A DNA stretch of 64,000 nucleotides from Acanthosepion lycidas. Lineage: Eukaryota > Mollusca > Cephalopoda > Sepiida > Sepiidae. The stretch lies in the NCBI GenBank assembly GCA_963932145.1, contig OZ010600.1:47923377-47987376 (forward strand), written 5' to 3'. The notes under the pieces were generated by a model that did no database searches, had not been told where the DNA came from, and saw nothing but the letters and a program-made list of their open reading frames with translations. Position numbers and translations under genes: made by a program. Below, in pieces: positions 11,389-21,639 of this stretch; the first letter of the stretch is position 1; every line of letters begins with the position of its first letter.

Positions 11389-11600
11389 TTCCAGAGATTT
11401 AAAAAAAAGGAAAGAATATGAAAATGATTATTGGCGTGCTTGAAACAGCCCCGAAGATCGTAAAAAACAGATTAGAAAAAAAATGGAAATCGTACGATCT
11501 TGTTTGAACTATCTTGACGACAGCATTCTCTCAAAAAAGAGTTCGGTTCACTATTCACATCGGCAAACAGAAAACAAATCTGCTCTGGATATCCAAATGC
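11090..11600 (+). pseudogene. LINE-D relic, copy 2, split by an (AT)n run
   Basis: KDMTG then EEWPIGNCAN and WYELNLEV (11098-11200), then after the AT run MKMIIGVLETAPKIVKNRLE (11418-11480), corresponding to VTVIPIVIGALGTVPKGLE. Same strand as copies 1 and 3. Confidence 0.6.
11313..11384. repeat. (AT)n microsatellite with one ACAT interruption
   Basis: About 70 bases of alternating AT lying inside LINE-D copy 2. Confidence 0.95.
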
Positions 11601-11694
11601 ATTAATAATAATTATAGGTGGCAGTGCTACTTAGAACAGCTTATGTGCTGAGGACAGTGTTGTATCTCTAAGATGCGGGTCGGAGGTGAGATAT

Positions 11695-12115
11695 AACCTT
11701 CATCTTTTGTGTGCTATGTCCATTCTGGAATTGGTCGATCAGAGCTCTCCACAACTTCCTTTCATGTGTATCTCCTTATTAAATTTTATTTGCTATATCT
11801 CCTAGTTCCTGTTCTGACATCCATTTACGCAAGCTCGTTAGGTAGGTTATGCACTGTTTTCCTATTTCTCTTGCATTTAATATGTCTTGTGAGTGTCAAA
11901 TTTTCCAAGCCCTCTTTCCTCATTGCGTGCCATATAAATTTCAACAGTCTCTTTCTGATGCTACGTGTAAGTGTCCTTTTTGTTTCCATTTTCTCTAAAA
12001 CTTCGTCGTTGCTCAATGGAATTCTCAGTATCCTTCTGTAGAACCGCATTTCTGTTCACTTCTGTATTTGTGGTGAGATTTTTCCAGCATTCACTGCATG
12101 GCACAATACATCTGA
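11695..12115 (-). pseudogene. LINE-A reverse transcriptase relic
   Basis: Minus strand reads MRFYRRILRIPLSNDEVLEK, METKRTLTRSIRKRLLKFIW and GLENLTLTRHIKCKRNRK in one open frame at 11825-12049, the best-preserved stretch of LINE-A here, then degenerates towards 11700. Confidence 0.8.
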
Positions 12116-12136
12116 GAGTCTGAGAGGATATCAAAT

Positions 12137-12137
12137 G

Positions 12138-12170
<33 letters not shown>
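12137..12170. repeat. (AAT)n microsatellite
   Basis: Eleven or so AAT units. Confidence 0.95.
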
Positions 12171-12219
12171 CGATAGAATTTTCCGCCATATTTCTATAAG
12201 GGCAATTTTATTTACATTT

Positions 12220-12260
12220 TTCATGTCCTCACCTTTGTGACAAAGATGAGGACATAGGTT
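12220..12260. repeat. Hairpin of two opposed SINE tails
   Basis: ATGTCCTCACCTTTGT pairs with ACAAAGATGAGGACAT; the phrase CAAAGATGAGGACA is the SINE-1 tail, so two tails meet end to end. Confidence 0.55.
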
Positions 12261-12639
12261 TGCATGTAAATAATGGTGATAAATCTTTATTCAGACAGAA
12301 GGGTATTTTTCTTCAAAATTTCCCTCAAGTGTACTTAGTGGTATAATAGTAATGACATGCACTAAATAAAGTCATTGATACAACATTACACATCAATATT
12401 ATAGCAGAAACAAAATGCCATGAACTTGAATTAAAGAAGCTGTAGAAGATACGGGTTAAGATCTCATGGCGCACCGAGAACCGTTTCAAAAACTGGAGAT
12501 TCAAAGAACGGCTGAAATAGTGTTTATTGAAATCGGCAAGAGTACTGAATCAAGTTTGAAAGTAGTGAAAACTTGCAGCCAATTTATTTTCTGCAACAAA
12601 CATCAGGCATTTTTATATGAAATTACATAAACAATAAAG

Positions 12640-13165
12640 GTTGTGATAATGTAAAGTAGGCACGACTGGATAGGAACAGAGATACACTGGGGAATGTGCA
12701 AATGACTTGGATTCAATCACATAAATAAATCGAAGGCTGTTCTAAAATAGAAAGAAGTAAATTATTCTGGAATTTTAAGATCCAGACAAATCAGCAAATC
12801 TCAGCAAAATGCCCAGATTTGGTTTGTACGAACATGGGAAACGTGATATATCAGATTGTAGACGTTGCGGTTGTGATAGCAAACAAGAGGATCTCGCCCT
12901 GAAACTGGGAAACTTGAAGGTCAAGGCCATCGATATAACTGGTGTGTTTGGAACTATACCCGAAGTCCAACAGAAAGGATCGGAAGAGATGAAAATTCGA
13001 GGAAAAGATTGAAGTTGCCCAAACGACAACGACAATGGAATCTTAGAGGATACTGAGGAGAGTGCTAGACACTTAAGAAGATTTAGCTGTCACTCATTTC
13101 TCAGCGACAACAGCCAAGAATCAGGTAGGAACATGCAAACAATAACAATAACGATAATATAATAA
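12640..13165 (+). pseudogene. LINE-D relic, copy 3
   Basis: An open stretch reads LGNLKVKAIDITGVFGTIPE, VQQKGSEEMKIRGK (12903-13005), then in shifted frames RILRRVLDT and EDLAVTHFSA. This is the same LINE-D segment as copies 1, 2 and 4. The 67-codon frame here is part of the relic and not a host gene. Confidence 0.75.
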
Positions 13166-13169
13166 TAAT

Positions 13170-13660
13170 AGCCTCGTAGGATTTCTCAGGCAAACAAAAA
13201 CATTTCATTTACAATACACGCTGAATTAATCCGTTGTTTCTTCATAAATGAATAGGTGTCAGGTGATATTGTGGCCGGATTATGAACGGTGGTGGAAACC
13301 TTAAGACGGGAAGACTTCTTGAGGCAAAGAAGGCCGTGATGCTGTATACATTATGACAGATTCTCGATTAGAATAGAAAGAATCATTTTGATGGGAAGTT
13401 GAATACAAACTAAGGACAAACCCGTAAAACCACTGTTTCCGTCGTACAGGTACATGGTCTCTTTTCTAAGATTTAATTATTTGATTTTCGAATATTTCTT
13501 TTTATACCAAATAAAAAAATATGCCAATAGTTTTATAGACATTTTTATTTTGCACTATACAAATTAACTTTAATAATTCTTATAATCTTGCTACTACTCA
13601 GTGTGAATATTTACAAATACAGGGACACTTCTATTCCCTTGACAAAAGATTTGTTTACTA
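13170..13660. other. No recognised gene
   Basis: AT-rich, with ATAATAATA runs at 13151-13170. Nothing assignable. Confidence 0.35.
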
Positions 13661-13664
13661 TATA

Positions 13665-14230
13665 TCATTTCACACTAAACAAGGCAATAATGCCACTAAG
13701 ACGCAAGGGGTCAATTAGTGTTAGAGAATATGAGAAAATACTATTAAGAAGAAAGGATAAGAAGAGAACAAGAATTAAGCAGACGGAAGATAACGACTGA
13801 CATTGCATTAAAACTTTTGAAGATCAAAGTTGACTGGGAAACAAGAAGCCAAAAGAAAGATCCACAAGCGAGAAGTGCGAGAGAAGAAACTGTTAGCATA
13901 GAACTTACGGTTACATTTAGCCATTTCAACTGTAAAATGATGAGACCTATCTGCCAATCTAGTACTGCGCTTAAACTCATCAAGTCTAAGTACGATAGAG
14001 GCAACTTCATCAGAAGCAACATTACAACGGTGGAATTTGACTGAAACCGAAATACTAGGTCAGGGCCAATAACATTGCAGATTCTTTTTTTTTTTTTTTT
14101 TTTTTAGATTTTATCAAGAATCACTAATTATATAGCAAGAGCACCAGACCAGACGTGGCAGTAATATTCAAAGCAAGGACAAATGTTAGACTTGCCAGAA
14201 TCTATACGATACGGTATAGTGAATCAAATT
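13665..14230 (-). pseudogene. LINE-B reverse transcriptase C-terminus and tail
   Basis: The plus strand shows the inverted tail (ACAAGGCAATAATGCCACTA) and antisense of FTVELSRCN and NLQ-FK-N; plus-strand 13900-13950 AGAACTTACGGTTACATTTA is the antisense of that block. A T-run of about 20 at 14086-14105 interrupts it. Confidence 0.65.
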
Positions 14231-14429
14231 TCTTCGCAACATAGCTAGCAATTGATTCAATACAATCTTTCTACATCGTGTCAGCAGTTGATAAGTATCA
14301 GTAGTCATCATCAGATGAGGTCATTGTTCATACCAAACGAATTAATGTCCGTTTTGAAAATGAATGAAATGAAGCGTAGTCATTTTGGCACCTACTCCCA
14401 TCGTTGTTGTTTCTATTGAAATGTTTCGA

Positions 14430-14660
14430 GTGATATGTTTTTGGTCTTCATCAGATTCGTGCTGCGCTCAACAATTCTTGAAAAGATGATAAAAACAGTG
14501 AACACCATCATTACTACCGGATGCAAAATGCACACGAAGAAAGCCGAAGAATCTATCAACCGAAACGTTGCAATAAAACAACAAAGATGAAGACATAGTA
14601 AGAGCAATTCACAAAAAACAAAATCCATAAAACATAATGTATAGCCATTTATTTTTTGCA
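14430..14660 (+). mobile_element. Degenerate SINE-1-related fragment
   Basis: Contains AAGAAAGCCGAAG..ATCAACCGAAACGTTG followed by CAACAAAGATGAAGACA, the same order as the SINE-1 hammerhead-like block and tail, but with several substitutions and an unfamiliar 3' end. Confidence 0.4.
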
Positions 14661-15108
14661 TAAAACGTTTCGGTACGTCTAGATTCTTCAATGATCCTAG
14701 TCAGAATTGCCTACCCAGACGTAAATGGTCCCGCCAATTTCAACGGTTACAATGCTACTTTTAGAATGAACCATGGTTGCATTTTTCATTTTTTAATCAG
14801 CCATTGTCAAGCATTGCTTTGATATCAATACCTCATAGCTTATAAGTTTTTGCGTACTCATTCTGTTCCACCGATAGCCTCTCCATTTAACCGCAGCCTA
14901 TCATGATTCATTTGAAAATCCGTATGCCCACTCGAACGGAAATCGTATCCGACTCATACATGGAACGTATCGATTTTTTTGACGCTCGTGCAAAGCGGAC
15001 CCATATCTACCAATCTATTGTTTATCAAAATGACAGAATTCAACATCAAATAACTTACAAAAGTTTGATTTACCATAAAAGCAACTCGACCAAATCTCTA
15101 TTACATTA
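14661..15108. other. Unassigned, moderately complex sequence
   Basis: An open stretch of 95 codons starts at 14903 on the plus strand but runs into the hairpin at 15109 and resembles nothing I know. I do not call it a gene. Confidence 0.35.
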
Positions 15109-15202
15109 TGGAATGATAATTCAATCCGATGAATGGAGATTTTTTTTAAGACATTTTGTCTTAAAAAAAAATCTCCATTCATCGGATTGAATTATCATTC
15201 CA
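15109..15202. repeat. Near-perfect 94-base hairpin
   Basis: TGGAATGATAATTCAATCCG at the left equals the complement of the right end. Arms of about 45 bases pair with a single A/T length difference (8 T against 9 A) and a loop of about 3 bases. Confidence 0.9.
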
Positions 15203-15233
15203 ACAATTTAACTATATTGATTCAAGTTCATTA

Positions 15234-15313
15234 TTAGGTTGGTGCAAAAATAATGTCGTTTTCTCACATAGTAACATATGTGAGAAAACGACATTATTTT
15301 TGCACCAACCTAA
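15234..15313. mobile_element. Mariner MITE, 80 bp, intact
   Basis: Begins TTAGGTTGGTGCAAAAATAA and ends with its exact complement, flanked by TA on both sides (15232-15233 and 15314-15315). Fully palindromic; length and ends are like vertebrate MADE1, the MITE of a mariner of the Hsmar1 type. Confidence 0.92.
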
Positions 15314-15674
15314 TACTTATTTTGTTTCGCGATCTGTCATTCTTGTAGGCTTAAAAACCAGCTATTTTTTATAACATGTGATATCAAATAAGTGAGCGAA
15401 TGTTAATAGACGCGAGACTGCACGGCTGTATCAGATTGCATTTCCAGACCGATGACAGCAGAGTCATCCAACTTTTGCTTCTTTTGGTCGTCGCGTTGCT
15501 GGGATAAGATTCTTGGCACCACAACTATGGATCTAGGAAGACCGAGATCAGCTCGTACACCTGATCACGAAGAACACATTCTACAGTCCATCGGAAAAAG
15601 ATCCAGGTACAACACACGTCCTTGTCCTTCTTTTGGTGTGAGGAACCCGCCCCCAAACTTTGTAAAAGAATTTT

Positions 15675-15676
<2 letters not shown>

Positions 15677-15728
<52 letters not shown>
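15677..15728. repeat. (AT)n microsatellite beside a hammerhead-like motif
   Basis: About 25 AT units; lies 50 bases 3' of the predicted cleavage site of the motif at 15773-15810. Confidence 0.95.
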
Positions 15729-15730
<2 letters not shown>

Positions 15731-16560
15731 TGTATGTGGAGGTAAGATTGTTGACAAATTAGAAGTAGTTTTCGTGTGATGCGTTTCGTCCTTTAGGACT
15801 TCATCGGTTTGTTTACATTGATACGATCACACATGCGCACGAACGAGTGACTCTGGGAATTTTAAATTTAGAAAAAATTATTTTTTAGACGTGTTTTGTG
15901 TACATAATCTAGCCAATTCCACTTAGATATTTTTGGGTTTCCACCGTTTTTGTTATTAAATATCCCACACTGTTACAGAAGATTTGCCAAGAATAGTCAC
16001 ACGTTGTAAGAACCTGGACGCAAATTTACTGGGCATGAACTAACGATTAAAACACTTTCTAAACATTTTCGTTTTAATGTATTAGAGTAGCATTTTTTGT
16101 CAAAATTGTAGATAGTCTCGTTACGGTAAGCAACTAATATGTTTAATGTGTTGTTTTGTAAAATATCCATTTTTGTTCATATAATCTTTTATTTAAACTT
16201 CTTGAGGTTCCTCCAATATATTCTTTTTGGCAATCCTTACAGGTGATAGAGTAAATTCTTCCATCAAGTTTTGGCTTGTTGTTTTGGTTTTGTATTGATT
16301 ACTGAAGTGCATCACGCAATGCTCCACCGTGATCACATGCATTGTTTGCTTTCCATAACCCTTCATCAAGCTGCGATTAATATCAATGGATGCAAGATGT
16401 GTCAGTGGATTTGGCCAGAAAAAATATTATGGAAAGGTCAACATTTACTTCCGTATCACCAACAAGTACTTTTGATGTCCTGGTTTAACAATAAAATCAG
16501 AGGCATTACTTTTTGGATGACCATTGTATATATACGATGACGTGTTGGGTCATTTGGTCA
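15731..16560 (-). pseudogene. Penelope-like element (PLE): GIY-YIG region and 3' end
   Basis: Minus strand at about 16265-16170 encodes YSITCKDCQKEYIGGTSRSL then NKRLYEQK, the start of a GIY-YIG nuclease with the Cys pair typical of Penelope-like retroelements (PCKDC---YIG-T-R-L--R--EH). Downstream are stops, a block shared with the copy at 20.77-20.84 kb (AGAAAGTGTTTTAATCGTTA), and the hammerhead-like motif. Upstream limits are unclear. Confidence 0.7.
15773..15810 (-). ncRNA. Hammerhead-like ribozyme motif (copy B) at a PLE end
   Basis: Minus strand: CCGATGA (15807-15801; U4 mutated to C), extra A, helix II GTCC-TAAA-GGAC, GAAA, CGCATC with the cut expected after 15778. Core change suggests a dead copy. 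Confidence 0.45.
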
Positions 16561-17310
16561 AATTTTGTGAAGCGCGTCAGGCCGCAAAACTTTTCCGTAC
16601 ATTTCGAGTGCTTGCATATCATCAGACTTTACTTGTGATTATAAAAGACTACAATTATCGAACATCAACTGAGAATCTACCTTATTCCACAATAGTTGTG
16701 TTATACTCGACTAAAATTTACCACATCCTGAAGCGTCCCTCAATTCTTATATATGAAAACTGAAACAGGATGTATTTATTTGAACATGGGCTTTTGTATG
16801 ATCTACAGGAAATCTAGGACTCGTGAAAGTAATGCAGGTTTTTTTTTGCCTCTGGTTTGAGAAAAAAATATACAACCAGAAGATTTTGTAGAAAAAAATT
16901 GAATAATGAAAGAAATGAACGAGATAAGATTATTCCAGTTGGAAGGAAGCGTGTACAGGAATTAACCAAGTGTATAAGACGCGAAAACGGAAGAGATAAA
17001 ATCGTCATTTGCTTATCAGATACGGCCATTAAAAGATAAAGCATTTTTCTCCTTAACAGAGCACGTATCTGATTTCTATAGTAAAGTGATTTTCACTCTG
17101 GGTGCCACGAACCCTAATCAAGATTTCCGTAAGATTCAAAAGTGAAAAATGTAAGAAAACGTTTTATCTAACTGAGTGTTCTATTAATAATTTCTCTGAA
17201 TTTTTGTATTGAAGCACTGTTATTATTAAATTAATTATTGACATATAGTATTAATTCTGTAATCTGTTTGTTTATCTGTCTATATCTCTAAGATGAGGTA
17301 TTATGATTAT
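16561..17310. other. No recognised feature
   Basis: AT-rich. A 60-codon lysine/arginine-rich open stretch (16857-17039 plus) has no recognisable fold and no splice context. Confidence 0.35.
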
Positions 17311-17630
17311 CCCCTAGGACGCATGGCCCAGTGGATAAAGACGTTTGTTAAATCCATTGACTAGACCCAAAGCTAGTCGTGAGTTCAATGCCAGCCCACA
17401 GCAGTGGTGAATCAAACTTGGAGAGTTTAGTTAAAGGGAAATAACCGAGACATTCGAAAGAGGCATGGCACGTAGAACTAGAAGAATCTACCCAGGTGGA
17501 CTAAATAAAGGGCTCGGTTCGAAATACCAATTACCTGAAGAAGGCCGGAGCGTACAACGGTCGAAACGCCGTGAATATGGCAATGAATATCAGGATAACA
17601 GTCCGAATAATGTAAATACTGTTTGTTTAT
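17311..17630 (+). mobile_element. tRNA-derived SINE, family 1
   Basis: A box TGGCCCAGTGGATAAAG, B box GAGTTCAATGCCAG, GAAGAGGCATGGCACGTAGA-type body (approximate), hammerhead-like block at 17531-17579, tail AACAGTCCGAATAATGTAAA. Nearly full length at about 320 bp. Confidence 0.75.
17531..17579 (+). ncRNA. Hammerhead-like motif in SINE-1 (copy S2)
   Basis: CTGAAGA (all fixed core bases present, N7 is A), extra A, helix II GGCCG with CGGTC (one G-U), GAAA, then CGCC, so the NUH cleavage triplet is lost. Helix I pairs TTAC with GTGA. Confidence 0.4.
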
Positions 17631-17689
17631 GTTTTGCTTTTCAGCTAGCTACCTATCTATTTCAGCGACAGCGGTCGGAATGATGGACT

Positions 17690-18455
17690 CTACAACCCCT
17701 CAGCTTATTCTTTATGTGCCATGTCCCCTCAGTATGTAGGTGATCATGGCTCTCCACAAATTCCTGTCTTTTGTAGGTCTTAATAAATTTTGTCTTTTTG
17801 TTATTTTTCCTTAACGTTGTTCCGTCATCCATTTAACTCAAGCTCACTAAATATCTTATGCATTATTTACCTCTGTTCATCTTACTTTCAATCTGTCCTG
17901 TGAGTATCAGATTTTTCAAGCCCTCTTTCCACATTATGTGCATTAGAAATTTCTCTCCTAATGTTAAGTATAAATTTCCGTTTCGTTTCCATCTTTTCTA
18001 AAGCTTCGACGTTGCTCACAGGTTCAGGCCATGGTATCTTCAGCATTCTTCTGTCGAACCACATTTCTGTTGCCTTAAGTCTCTACTTCACCTTTGAAGA
18101 GTTTGCCTAGCATGCACTTCCATATAGAAAGACACATATTACGTAACAGTTCTGTACCCTTTTCTTTGTTCCTCTACTTCTCGATAATCTGCTTAGCTTT
18201 TGTAAGGCATCTTTGGCTATCCCAATGCACCTTCGGATTTCAGTGTCGCACTTTCCTTCCTCTGTTAAAACACTTCTCATATTTAATTTCTTGTACTTGT
18301 TTGCTTTTGGTATCTCCGATTTGTAATTTGCATTTGGTGTTGTCCCTTTTGCTAACAAGCGTGCACGGTTCGTTGTAATCCTTTCCATGACTCTAGGTGC
18401 TTCGCCATGTCTACATACGGTTTTGAAATCAGAGTTGTACATCTCCAAGACTGGT
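17690..18455 (-). pseudogene. LINE-A reverse transcriptase relic, longest copy
   Basis: Minus strand at 18107-18448 is open for over 100 codons and includes MRSVLTEEGKCDTEIRRCIG, IAKDALQKLSRLSR and TKKRVQNCYVICVFLYGSAC, the end of the palm and thumb of a non-LTR reverse transcriptase. Past 18100 frames shift, and the RAM-I--LRGH end lies near 17705-17745. Confidence 0.85.
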
Positions 18456-18499
18456 TGTCAACCGCGGTTTGAGATCCCAGTCTGCCCAGCTATTTAATC

Positions 18500-18660
18500 C
18501 ATAGCTTACGTTGATCACGTTGAAACATTGGTTCACGAAAGATCGCTGAAATTAAGCAACATCAAGCCTGGTTAGTACATAGATGAATGACCGCTTGGGA
18601 ATACCAGATGCTGTATGCGGCTGGTGTAATGGATAACGGTTCGGAATTGAAATTGAAATG
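18500..18660 (+). mobile_element. 5S-derived SINE head, family 2
   Basis: GAAATTAAGCAACATCAAGC, CTGGTTAGTACATAGATGAA and GGGAATACCAGATGCTGTAT align with 5S rRNA positions covering the internal control region; a tRNA-like segment (GTGTAATGGATAACGGTTCG) follows. Confidence 0.7.
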
Positions 18661-18662
18661 TT

Positions 18663-18684
18663 TAGGGTGGTGGTGGTGGTGGGG
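18663..18684 (+). repeat. (GGT)n
   Basis: Six GGT units then a G-run, between two opposed SINE-2 pieces. Confidence 0.85.
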
Positions 18685-18955
18685 GGTTCATACCATTCTC
18701 TCGGGGATTTACGCGAACGTGAATGTAGCGAACTCGACCGGTATTCGAACTCGGCTCAACCGCTAACCATTACACCGCCTCGAGGTACCCCCATTACACT
18801 ACCTATAAGTGATTTTCCAAGCGTAGCTTAGATGCGGCACAAGTCTGAAATTAAGGGGTACCCAGTGAGGATCGAACTCACTACTCAGTCGTAAATGTTC
18901 TAGCGAGCCAAGCTTGTTAACCATTACACTACCTATATGCTGCTTACTTCACTGA
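18685..18955 (-). mobile_element. SINE-2 tRNA segment followed by a SINE-3 copy
   Basis: Minus strand of 18685-18785 has TGTAATGGTTAGCGGTTGAG and GAGTTCGAATACCGG. Minus strand of 18790-18950 has GTAATGGTTAACAAGCTTGG, B box GAGTTCGATCCTCACTGGG and GCTACGCTTGGAAAATCA, the SINE-3 consensus. Confidence 0.65.
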
Positions 18956-18959
18956 ATAA

Positions 18960-19635
18960 AATGACTACGTGTGGTGATAAATAGAAAATTAAGACGAAAT
19001 CAAAACTTGAAATCAAAAATATGACAATGGTGTCTACAACTAGCAGGTGTTACAAAAAGATATACTGTGGAATAAAAATCAGGTAATTATAACATTGTAA
19101 AACGTGTTTATCATATAGTTGCATTGTGACTTTATAATCTGAATGTAACTATATAATAAACAAAGTTTGCTGCTTGGCTTTTGTATCTTAATAAGTAAAG
19201 CCTTGTTCATGTCAGGCCATCAGATTATAGGATCCGGTTTCTTATCTCGCCGAGAATTAATTATTTCTTTATCTTTATGCTATTTACCTTAACGGTTGTA
19301 GAATATAAAAACAATCTGGACGTGATCAGAAACATAAGAAAAGAAAATTAAAGTAGAATTAGATGAATTAGTTAATATAAGAATATTACATATTGTACGA
19401 TTCCTAGATTAGTTAAAAAAGTTTAGCCAACTTTTAAAATTCTCAGGCGGAGCTAAATGGACGGTGTCATATGGCGCTGTTATTACGTTTTTAAATGGCG
19501 AATCACAGCGAGGGACTATGGGGGTCACATACAAAATTTCAGCAATTTGGTTACGAGAAACAAATATATATTCGAGTATCGAAAGGAAAATGATTTTCAT
19601 TGTGGATTATTTTAAAGGATAATACATTCTAAATT
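18960..19635. other. No recognised gene
   Basis: AT-rich, nothing assignable. Confidence 0.35.
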
Positions 19636-19639
19636 CGTC

Positions 19640-20175
19640 CGTGCATTGAATAATGTTGCCATATCAGGTTTGGTGCTTCTGCTATTCATCTCGAGGTTCT
19701 TGACAAAATCCAAGGAAGGATCTGCAATGTAATCTTGGCATCTCGACTTCAGTCACTTTCTCACAGACGTGACGTGGCTTCCCTCTGTCTTTTCTACAAA
19801 TATTTTCATGGCTACTGCTCTGGAGAGCTTTTACCCCTGGCTCCCCGACTACATGAATTTAAGCGTGCTACTGGATTGGCAATTAAGTCTCAACCCTTTT
19901 ACTACGGAAGTAGTTAAATGCAACCGCCACTTCTACTCCAACAGTTTCTTTTCTCACACTCAGTGGAACTCCTTTCTGTTTACTTGCTTCAATGATAACT
20001 ACAATCTTCAAAAATTTAAATGTATGTCAGTCGACATATTCTGTCGTCTTTGAACCTCGTTCATCTTTTATCTTTTCCTCGTCCCCCCCCTATACCCAGT
20101 CTTTTCTCTCACTTTTACGCGCTGTAACTTCCTGCATACTAGTGGCATTCCCGCCTAGCTTGAGGTGAAATTATT
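19640..20175 (+). pseudogene. LINE-B (CR1/jockey-like) reverse transcriptase C-terminus and tail
   Basis: Plus strand reads LQSLSHRRDVASLCLFYKYF, HGYCSGELLPL and HEFKRATGLAIKSQPF, then shifts, then HTQWNSFLF and NYNLQKFKCMSVDIF. This is the most complete LINE-B end in the window and fixes the identity of the others. Confidence 0.8.
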
Positions 20176-20221
20176 TAAAAAATATTACGCTTGATAGTTA
20201 CATTTTGCTATGTATGTATGT

Positions 20222-20266
20222 GTGAGTGAGTGAGTGAGTGAGTGAGTGAGTGAGTGAGTGAGTGAG
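20222..20266 (+). repeat. (GTGA)n microsatellite
   Basis: Eleven GTGA units. Confidence 0.95.
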
Positions 20267-20688
20267 ATAAACCTAACACTGAGTTAATAACGTCTCCTAT
20301 GAAAATTAACTGATGGTTCGGGCTGGTTGCTTCTTGTCAGCCAAAATCTGTACGTCATTTCGATGCTTTTTGTAACAGGAAAGCCAGATAGCTAATAACA
20401 CGTGCAATAATTTTTATAGATAGTGAAAAACAGAAAACACATGGAGGCCAAAAATTCAGTAAATGTGTGACACAAAAGTAACGGCAAATGGGTTGGTGGG
20501 GGGAAATGACACATTTGCTTGATGAAAGAAACGATTTAGAAAATTGTTGTGACTGACAAGTGAAAATACCAATGCACACTACTTATATATCCTTTTCACA
20601 TTTATTTATATACATAAATGTGGGAAAACGATATATAAATATGTGAAGAACAATTTTTAAGAAATTACGACAATGTGGAAGAAATTTT

Positions 20689-20726
20689 CGAGTGACGCGT
20701 TTCGTCCTTGAGGACTTCATCATACT
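20689..20726 (-). ncRNA. Hammerhead-like ribozyme motif (copy A)
   Basis: Minus strand: AGT-A-TGATGA (C3 mutated to A), extra A, helix II GTCC-TCAA-GGAC, GAAA, palindromic ACGCGT, then C with the cut expected after 20694. Helix I pairs AGT with ACT. Confidence 0.5.
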
Positions 20727-21045
20727 AAAGTGATGTTTAAGTTGATGCATCTTCATATATACTAAGAAGAAAATGTATAGAAAGTGCTTTAATCGCTTGA
20801 TCATCCACAGTAAATTTACATCCAGATTCTTATAAAATTTAACCTTTCTTCTCGAATCTTCTATGATCACAATTTGGGATATTTAACAACAACAGTAAAA
20901 CAAGGGGAGCAACAAAGGGAAAATAAACTAAAAAATGAAATCGGCGAGACTATAAAAGAAATATTTAAAAAAAAAAAAATTTTAAATTCTTAGCGTCCCC
21001 TCTATTTCGTGCAGATGTGCAATCGCCTCTCTGTAAACACCACTT

Positions 21046-21083
21046 TAGTCCGATGAAGCCCTAAAGGCCGAAAGGCACCACAC
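21046..21083 (+). ncRNA. Hammerhead-like motif (copy C)
   Basis: CCGATGA (21050-21056), extra A, GCCC-TAAA-GGCC (one mismatch), GAAA, GGCACC. Homologous in position to copy B but more decayed. Confidence 0.35.
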
Positions 21084-21237
21084 AAAAATTATATATAAAT
21101 GTATAATAATCGTATATCAGGGGAACTGCGGAAAAATTCTCTGCCTAACCAAGAAGACCGTAAGAAAAAATTCTAATGTTTTTTCAGAGTTCCTAATGAA
21201 GTAGTCCAGTGCAATTAGGTGTCATGCCACGGAGAGA

Positions 21238-21637
21238 TAGAGTAAAACCTCGATTTAAAGAATACCTCGTGGATCACATATTCCATAACGAACTTTTTTT
21301 TATTTTTACTAAACGAATTTAGATAAATGCTAGAACAACTCATTCATCGAGCCCTTGTTAAGTTACTGGGTACATGTCAACCCTGAAAAAGTCTTAAGCT
21401 ATTTTAAACACAGATTTCATTATAAGAAACTCTACTTGGGAATACTGTGTATGTACGATTGTCTTATTTGATATTTTATACAATTTTAGGTAACATTGGT
21501 CATTTCTGCGCTTTCTTGAATTTAGCAAAAACACGGTGATCTACAGAACTTGCCTCTTCTTTAGATGATGAGAGGTTTATCGGATTCTAGGATCATACTA
21601 CCTCCTAATTAGTTCTTTAAATCTCAGTTTTACTGTA
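21238..21637. mobile_element. Pogo-type MITE
   Basis: Left end AGTAAAACCTCGATTTAAAG and right end TTCTTTAAATCTCAGTTTTA-CTGTA are inverted. The 'CAGTAAAACCTCGAT' style end and TA flank are typical of pogo/Tigger elements. About 400 bp, no transposase. Confidence 0.55.
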
Positions 21638-21639
21638 CA

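Larger units (their letters stand above)
20583..21115 (+). mobile_element. Truncated PLE 3' end between two opposed hammerhead-like motifs
   Basis: Plus strand 20770-20850 (AGAAAGTGCTTTAATCGCTT, CAGTAAATTTACATCCAG) matches the post-GIY-YIG block of the minus-strand PLE at 16.0 kb. A hammerhead-like motif faces outward on each side: minus strand at 20689-20726 and plus strand at 21046-21083. Opposed terminal copies fit the inverted end repeats known for Penelope. Confidence 0.6.

Noticed and set aside
12809-13012. 67-codon open frame that looks like a small Cys-containing protein
   Set aside because: Its middle reads AIDITGVFGTIPE and EEMKIRGK, the LINE-D segment present three more times in the window.
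14903-15190. 95-codon open frame on the plus strand
   Set aside because: Its last third is one arm of the 94-base hairpin and its first part has no known similarity or splice context.
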